A DNA stretch of 8,963 nt from an uncultured Collinsella sp. GTDB lineage: Bacteria; Actinomycetota; Coriobacteriia; Coriobacteriales; Coriobacteriaceae. Made by a program: the position numbers and the translations under genes. Where the stretch lies: assembly GCA_900550185.1 (NCBI GenBank), contig URRN01000079.1, positions 1 through 8,963 on the forward strand. The letters run 5' to 3'. Under the pieces are notes generated by a model. That model saw only the letters and a list, made by a program, of their open reading frames with translations, did not search any database and was not told the origin of the DNA. Of this stretch, positions 6,738 through 8,963 are shown in pieces; the first letter of the stretch is position 1, and every line of letters begins with the position of its first letter.

Positions 6738-6794
6738 TTCTGTCGTATGTAATTTGGACGCTTGTGCGTTCTGCCCATAACAAGAAAGGTCGCT

Positions 6795-7358
6795 ATGCCT
6801 ACCATTTCCACCGCCGACTTCAAGAACGGCCTCGGTCTCCGCATCAAGGACAAGGTCTACACCATCGTCGAGTTCCAGCATGTCAAGCCGGGCAAGGGCG
6901 GCGCGTTTGTGCGCTACAAGACCCGCGACATCAAGAGCGGCCGCGTCGTCGAGAACACCTGCAACGCCGGCACCAAGTTCGAGAGCGTCATGCTCACCAC
7001 CCGTGAGTTCCAGTACCTCTACAACGATGGTACCGACTACATCTTCATGGACAACGAGTCCTATGAGCAGGTTCCCGTTCCCGAGGACATGGTGGGCGAG
7101 AACTCCAAGTGGCTGCGCGAGAACGACGTCTGCCAGCTGCTCTTCGCCGACGATGAGCTCATGGGCGTGACCCCGCCGATGTTCATCGAGACCACCATCG
7201 TCCAAACCGACCCGGGCTTTAAGGGTGACACCGTCCAGGGTTCCACCAAGCCGGCCACGATCGACACCGGCGCTGTCATCCAGGTCCCCATGTACCTCAA
7301 TGAGGGCGAGGTCATCAAGGTTGACACCCGCGACGGCAAGTTCGTCTCCCGCGTCTAG
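6795..7358 (+). CDS. efp: Elongation factor P
   Basis: EF-P binds stalled ribosomes between the P and E sites and speeds peptide bond formation at polyproline stretches. The 187-residue length and three-domain pattern are standard: an N-terminal KOW-like domain, then two OB domains ending in the family motif TRDGKFVSRV. The loop that reaches the peptidyl-transferase centre reads KPGKGGAF (residues 31-38), with K34 at the tip position that other bacteria modify. The start is ATG 6795, which gives the typical MPTISTADFKNG opening and has AGAAAGG at 6783-6789. In-frame codons back to 6762 lack a ribosome site. Upstream lies its own TATAAT promoter, and asp23 follows after 24 bp, so efp probably heads an operon with asp23, nusB, xseB and tlyA. 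No known EF-P modification enzyme is encoded in this window. Confidence 0.96.
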   Translation: MPTISTADFKNGLGLRIKDKVYTIVEFQHVKPGKGGAFVRYKTRDIKSGRVVENTCNAGTKFESVMLTTREFQYLYNDGTDYIFMDNESYEQVPVPEDMVGENSKWLRENDVCQLLFADDELMGVTPPMFIETTIVQTDPGFKGDTVQGSTKPATIDTGAVIQVPMYLNEGEVIKVDTRDGKFVSRV

Positions 7359-7382
7359 CAACCAACTCTTCTAGGAGGATTC

Positions 7383-7745
7383 ATGCCCCAGGAAATCAAG
7401 ATTGACGGCATCGGCATTTCGCCCGATGTTCTGACCGCCATCGTCTCGCGCGCCGTGTCCGATGTCGAGGGCATCGCCTCCGTTGGCGTCAAGGACCTTG
7501 CCACCAACCTTGTCTCCATGATGCTTTCGTCCAAGGCTCCGGCTTCCGAGCCGGCGGTCGAGGCCGAGGTCGTCGGCGACAAGCTCGCACTCACCGTGCG
7601 CGTCGTGGTGTTCTTTGGCTATCCGTTCAAGAAACTCGCCGAGGCTGTTCGCACCGCCGTGGTCGCCGCCATCGATGCCCAGGTGGGCGTCGAGGTCGAG
7701 CGCGTTGACGTTTGCATCGACGGCCTCGTTTTCCCCAAGGAGTAA
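7383..7745 (+). CDS. Asp23/Gls24 family envelope stress protein (YqhY-like)
   Basis: The 120-residue product resembles the Asp23/Gls24 (DUF322) family. The features are an IDGIGISPDVLTAIVSRAVSDVEGIASV opening typical of the family (split here as IDGIGISPDVL and VSDVEGIASV), a variable Ala/Ser segment around residues 50-58, a central strand pair (VEAEVVGDKLALTVRVVVFFG), and the C-terminal VERVDVCIDGLVF strand. It has no signal peptide and no membrane segment. Function is not settled: Staphylococcus Asp23 is membrane-associated and tied to cell-wall stress, and Bacillus YqhY, which also sits beside nusB, is linked to acetyl-CoA carboxylase. AGGAGG at 7373-7378 is a strong ribosome site 4 bp before ATG 7383. 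The stop is 3 bp before the nusB start. Confidence 0.88.
   Translation: MPQEIKIDGIGISPDVLTAIVSRAVSDVEGIASVGVKDLATNLVSMMLSSKAPASEPAVEAEVVGDKLALTVRVVVFFGYPFKKLAEAVRTAVVAAIDAQVGVEVERVDVCIDGLVFPKE
7737..7742 (+). promoter_or_regulatory. Ribosome binding site for the TTG start of nusB
   Basis: AAGGAG overlaps the last codons of asp23 and lies 6 bp before TTG 7749. No ATG or GTG lies nearby in frame, and the NusB core begins directly after it, so the TTG start is well supported. Confidence 0.8.
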
Positions 7746-7748
7746 CCT

Positions 7749-8336
7749 TTGAGCCTTAAGGTTTATCGCGGGCGTACGCTTGCCCGCAGTCAGGCGCTGC
7801 AGCTGCTGTTCCAGGCCGAGGCCACTGACAGCCCGCTCGAGCGCGTCCTCGAGGGTGATTTTCTGATCTCGAAGGGTCCCCTCGATCCCTATGCGCTGGA
7901 GCTGTGCCGCGGTGCCTATGAGCATATCGACCGCATCGACTGTGCTCTGCGCTCTGTTGCCAAGAACTGGGATCTTATGCGCATGCCCGGCGCCGACCGC
8001 AACCTGCTGCGTATCGCCGTTTACGAGATGCGTTTCCTCACCGACGAGGAGGTCTCTGACGCCATCGTGATCAACGAGGCCGTCGAGCTTGCTAAGGCCT
8101 ATGGCACCGACCAGTCCGCGTCGTTCGTCAACGGCGTGCTGGGCAAGATCGCTCGCAGCGAGGAGCTGCCGGGCGAGGACCTGTACCAAGAACTGCTGGC
8201 CGAAGATCGCGCTCGCGAGGAGGCACAGGCTGCCGAGGCTGCCGCAAAGGTTGCAGCTGCTCAGGCCGAGGCTGGCGTGCTGGCCGAGGGCGCGGACGTT
8301 GCCGAGGCCGTCGAGGCCGACTCCGTCGAGGAGTAG
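7749..8336 (+). CDS. nusB: Transcription antitermination factor NusB, with acidic C-terminal tail
   Basis: NusB pairs with NusE (ribosomal protein S10) on boxA RNA and supports antitermination of rRNA transcription. Residues 8-137 are the all-helical core: RTLARSQALQLLFQAE at the N-terminus, RNLLRIAVYEM in the middle (84-94) and the family signature DAIVINEAVELAKAYGT followed by SFVNGVLGKIA (104-135). The 195-residue length exceeds the usual 130-150 because residues 145-195 form an Ala/Glu-rich, probably helical or disordered tail with little other composition. Translation starts at TTG 7749, which has AAGGAG six bases upstream. nusB begins 3 bp after the asp23 stop and xseB starts 2 bp after its stop, so the genes are co-transcribed. 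The same asp23-nusB pairing exists in Firmicutes. Confidence 0.94.
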   Translation: MSLKVYRGRTLARSQALQLLFQAEATDSPLERVLEGDFLISKGPLDPYALELCRGAYEHIDRIDCALRSVAKNWDLMRMPGADRNLLRIAVYEMRFLTDEEVSDAIVINEAVELAKAYGTDQSASFVNGVLGKIARSEELPGEDLYQELLAEDRAREEAQAAEAAAKVAAAQAEAGVLAEGADVAEAVEADSVEE

Positions 8337-8338
8337 TC

Positions 8339-8569
8339 ATGCCAGAGGGTTCTGTCCGCAACTTTGACGAGATCTCGGACCGTTTGGATCAGATCATCGC
8401 TACCGTTCGCTCCAAGGATACCTCCTTGGAGCGTTCGCTCGATCTGTTTGACGAGGCGATTGAGCTGGGCTCCCGCGCGGTCGACATGGTCGATAAGTTT
8501 GAGCTGACGCCGCGTGAGGCCGACAAGCTCGAGCAGGAATACGATGAGGATGCGGCAAACGAATCCTAG
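8339..8569 (+). CDS. xseB: Exodeoxyribonuclease VII small subunit
   Basis: XseB is the small helical subunit that, in several copies, assembles on XseA to form exonuclease VII, which degrades single-stranded DNA. The 76-residue product has the expected pattern: NFDEISDRLDQIIATVRSKD (8-27), the signature SLERSLDLFDEAIELG (29-44) and a charged end. The start at ATG 8339 has GAGGAG at 8328-8333, inside the end of nusB, with a 5-bp spacing. No xseA lies in the window. The usual neighbour upstream of xseB is xseA, but here it is nusB. The large subunit is presumably encoded elsewhere; without it this protein would have no known activity. Confidence 0.9.
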   Translation: MPEGSVRNFDEISDRLDQIIATVRSKDTSLERSLDLFDEAIELGSRAVDMVDKFELTPREADKLEQEYDEDAANES

Positions 8570-8604
8570 AATAGCTAGGCCGCATCTCCGGATACGAATG
8601 GTTG

Positions 8605-8963
8605 ATGGCATTCATGAAACGCGTGCGTCTTGATGACGAACTGATTTCACAGGGCATCTGCGCCGATCGCGCGGATGCCCTTCGCACTCTTATGGCCGGC
8701 TTGGTCTCGAGTGGCGGCGAGCGTTTGACTTCGCCAGGCCTTAAGGTGATTCCGGGCCTGCCGCTGCACGTGAAGGGACGCATTCCCTATGTTGGCCGCG
8801 GCGGTCTTAAGCTCGAAGGCGCGCTTGATGCGTTTGGTATCAATCCGACTGGCCTTGCCTGTCTGGATGTGGGATGCTCTACCGGCGGCTTTACCGATTG
8901 CCTGCTTAAGCGCGGAGCTGCGACCGTTGTCTCGGTGGACGTGGGCCGTGCCCAGTTCGACTG
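8605..8963 (+). CDS. tlyA: TlyA family rRNA 2'-O-methyltransferase/hemolysin-like, 5' part (partial)
   Basis: The frame runs off the right edge with about 119 residues visible. The first 60 residues form an S4 RNA-binding domain (VRLDDELISQGICADRADAL, later SGGERLTSPGLKV). Next is the TlyA linker signature YVGRGGLKLEGAL and then the Rossmann methyltransferase motif I, LDVGCSTGGFTDCLL, which binds S-adenosylmethionine. In mycobacteria TlyA methylates 16S and 23S rRNA and determines capreomycin sensitivity. The start is uncertain: ATG 8605 has GGAT at 8590-8593 as a weak ribosome site, ATG 8614 in the same frame fits the usual short N-terminus (MKRVRLDD), and TTG 8602 is also possible. xseB ends 35 bp upstream. 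In Bacillus the homologue yqxC also lies downstream of xseB, with ispA and dxs between. Confidence 0.93.
   Translation, partial: MAFMKRVRLDDELISQGICADRADALRTLMAGLVSSGGERLTSPGLKVIPGLPLHVKGRIPYVGRGGLKLEGALDAFGINPTGLACLDVGCSTGGFTDCLLKRGAATVVSVDVGRAQFD

Noticed and set aside
6762..6794. N-terminal extension of EF-P from TTG 6762
   Set aside because: It falls in the leader hairpin, has no ribosome site, and EF-P proteins normally start at the MPTISTADF-like segment, which has a good site before ATG 6795.
5474..6853. 459-residue open frame on the minus strand opposite the peptidase gene
   Set aside because: It covers the terminator and the efp promoter, has no motif or ribosome site, and mirrors the codon bias of the sense gene, whose metal ligands are all intact.
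7371..8189. 272-residue minus-strand frame opposite asp23 and nusB
   Set aside because: It spans two well-supported sense genes and shows only low-complexity Asp/Gly/Leu/Val composition.
8565..8579. CCTAG/CTAGG inverted repeat after xseB
   Set aside because: The stem is only 5 bp with a 5-nt loop and no T-tract. It is too short to call a terminator or operator.

Overview
The window reads as a compact, almost wholly coding piece of a high-GC actinobacterial chromosome, most likely from class Coriobacteriia (Collinsella-like). The assignment is inferred from gene order, codon bias toward G/C in third positions, and the mix of actinobacterial and Bacillus-like neighbourhoods. It is not a measured phylogeny. 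All recognised genes are on the + strand, and I see no mobile elements, tRNAs, rRNAs or CRISPR arrays.

Layout: positions 1-1352 hold the 3' part of alaS. Next, with little or no spacing, come ruvX (1370-1798), mltG (1791-3224), a yqeG-type HAD phosphatase (3226-3723), aroK (3732-4265) and an aroB-family gene (4262-5371). A 132-bp gap (5372-5503) carries a promoter candidate and a foldable leader. It is followed by an M24 Xaa-Pro peptidase gene (5504-6634) that ends in a strong intrinsic terminator. A second gap (6635-6794) carries a TATAAT promoter for efp (6795-7358), asp23/yqhY-type (7383-7745), nusB (7749-8336), xseB (8339-8569) and a tlyA gene running off the right end (8605-8963).

The order alaS-ruvX-mltG ... 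aroK-aroB-peptidase-efp-nusB matches the Mycobacterium tuberculosis order, where aroE, aroC and aroQ also sit in the block. The tail, asp23-nusB-xseB-tlyA, resembles the Bacillus yqhY-nusB-folD-xseA-xseB-ispA-dxs-yqxC block with several genes absent. The genes serve translation (AlaS, EF-P, TlyA), transcription and rRNA synthesis (NusB, RuvX), envelope synthesis (MltG, possibly Asp23), DNA repair (XseB) and shikimate metabolism (AroK).

The main anomaly is the aroB-family protein. It aligns with dehydroquinate synthase along its length but has lost the glycine-rich NAD motif, the conserved lysines and all three metal ligands, while the adjacent AroK keeps its active-site residues. This suggests a pseudoenzyme or repurposed protein in a lineage whose local shikimate cluster has decayed. 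Secondary points are a basic Pro/Gln-rich N-terminal extension on MltG, an acidic Ala/Glu tail on NusB, xseB without xseA beside it, and a nested stem-loop leader before the peptidase gene.
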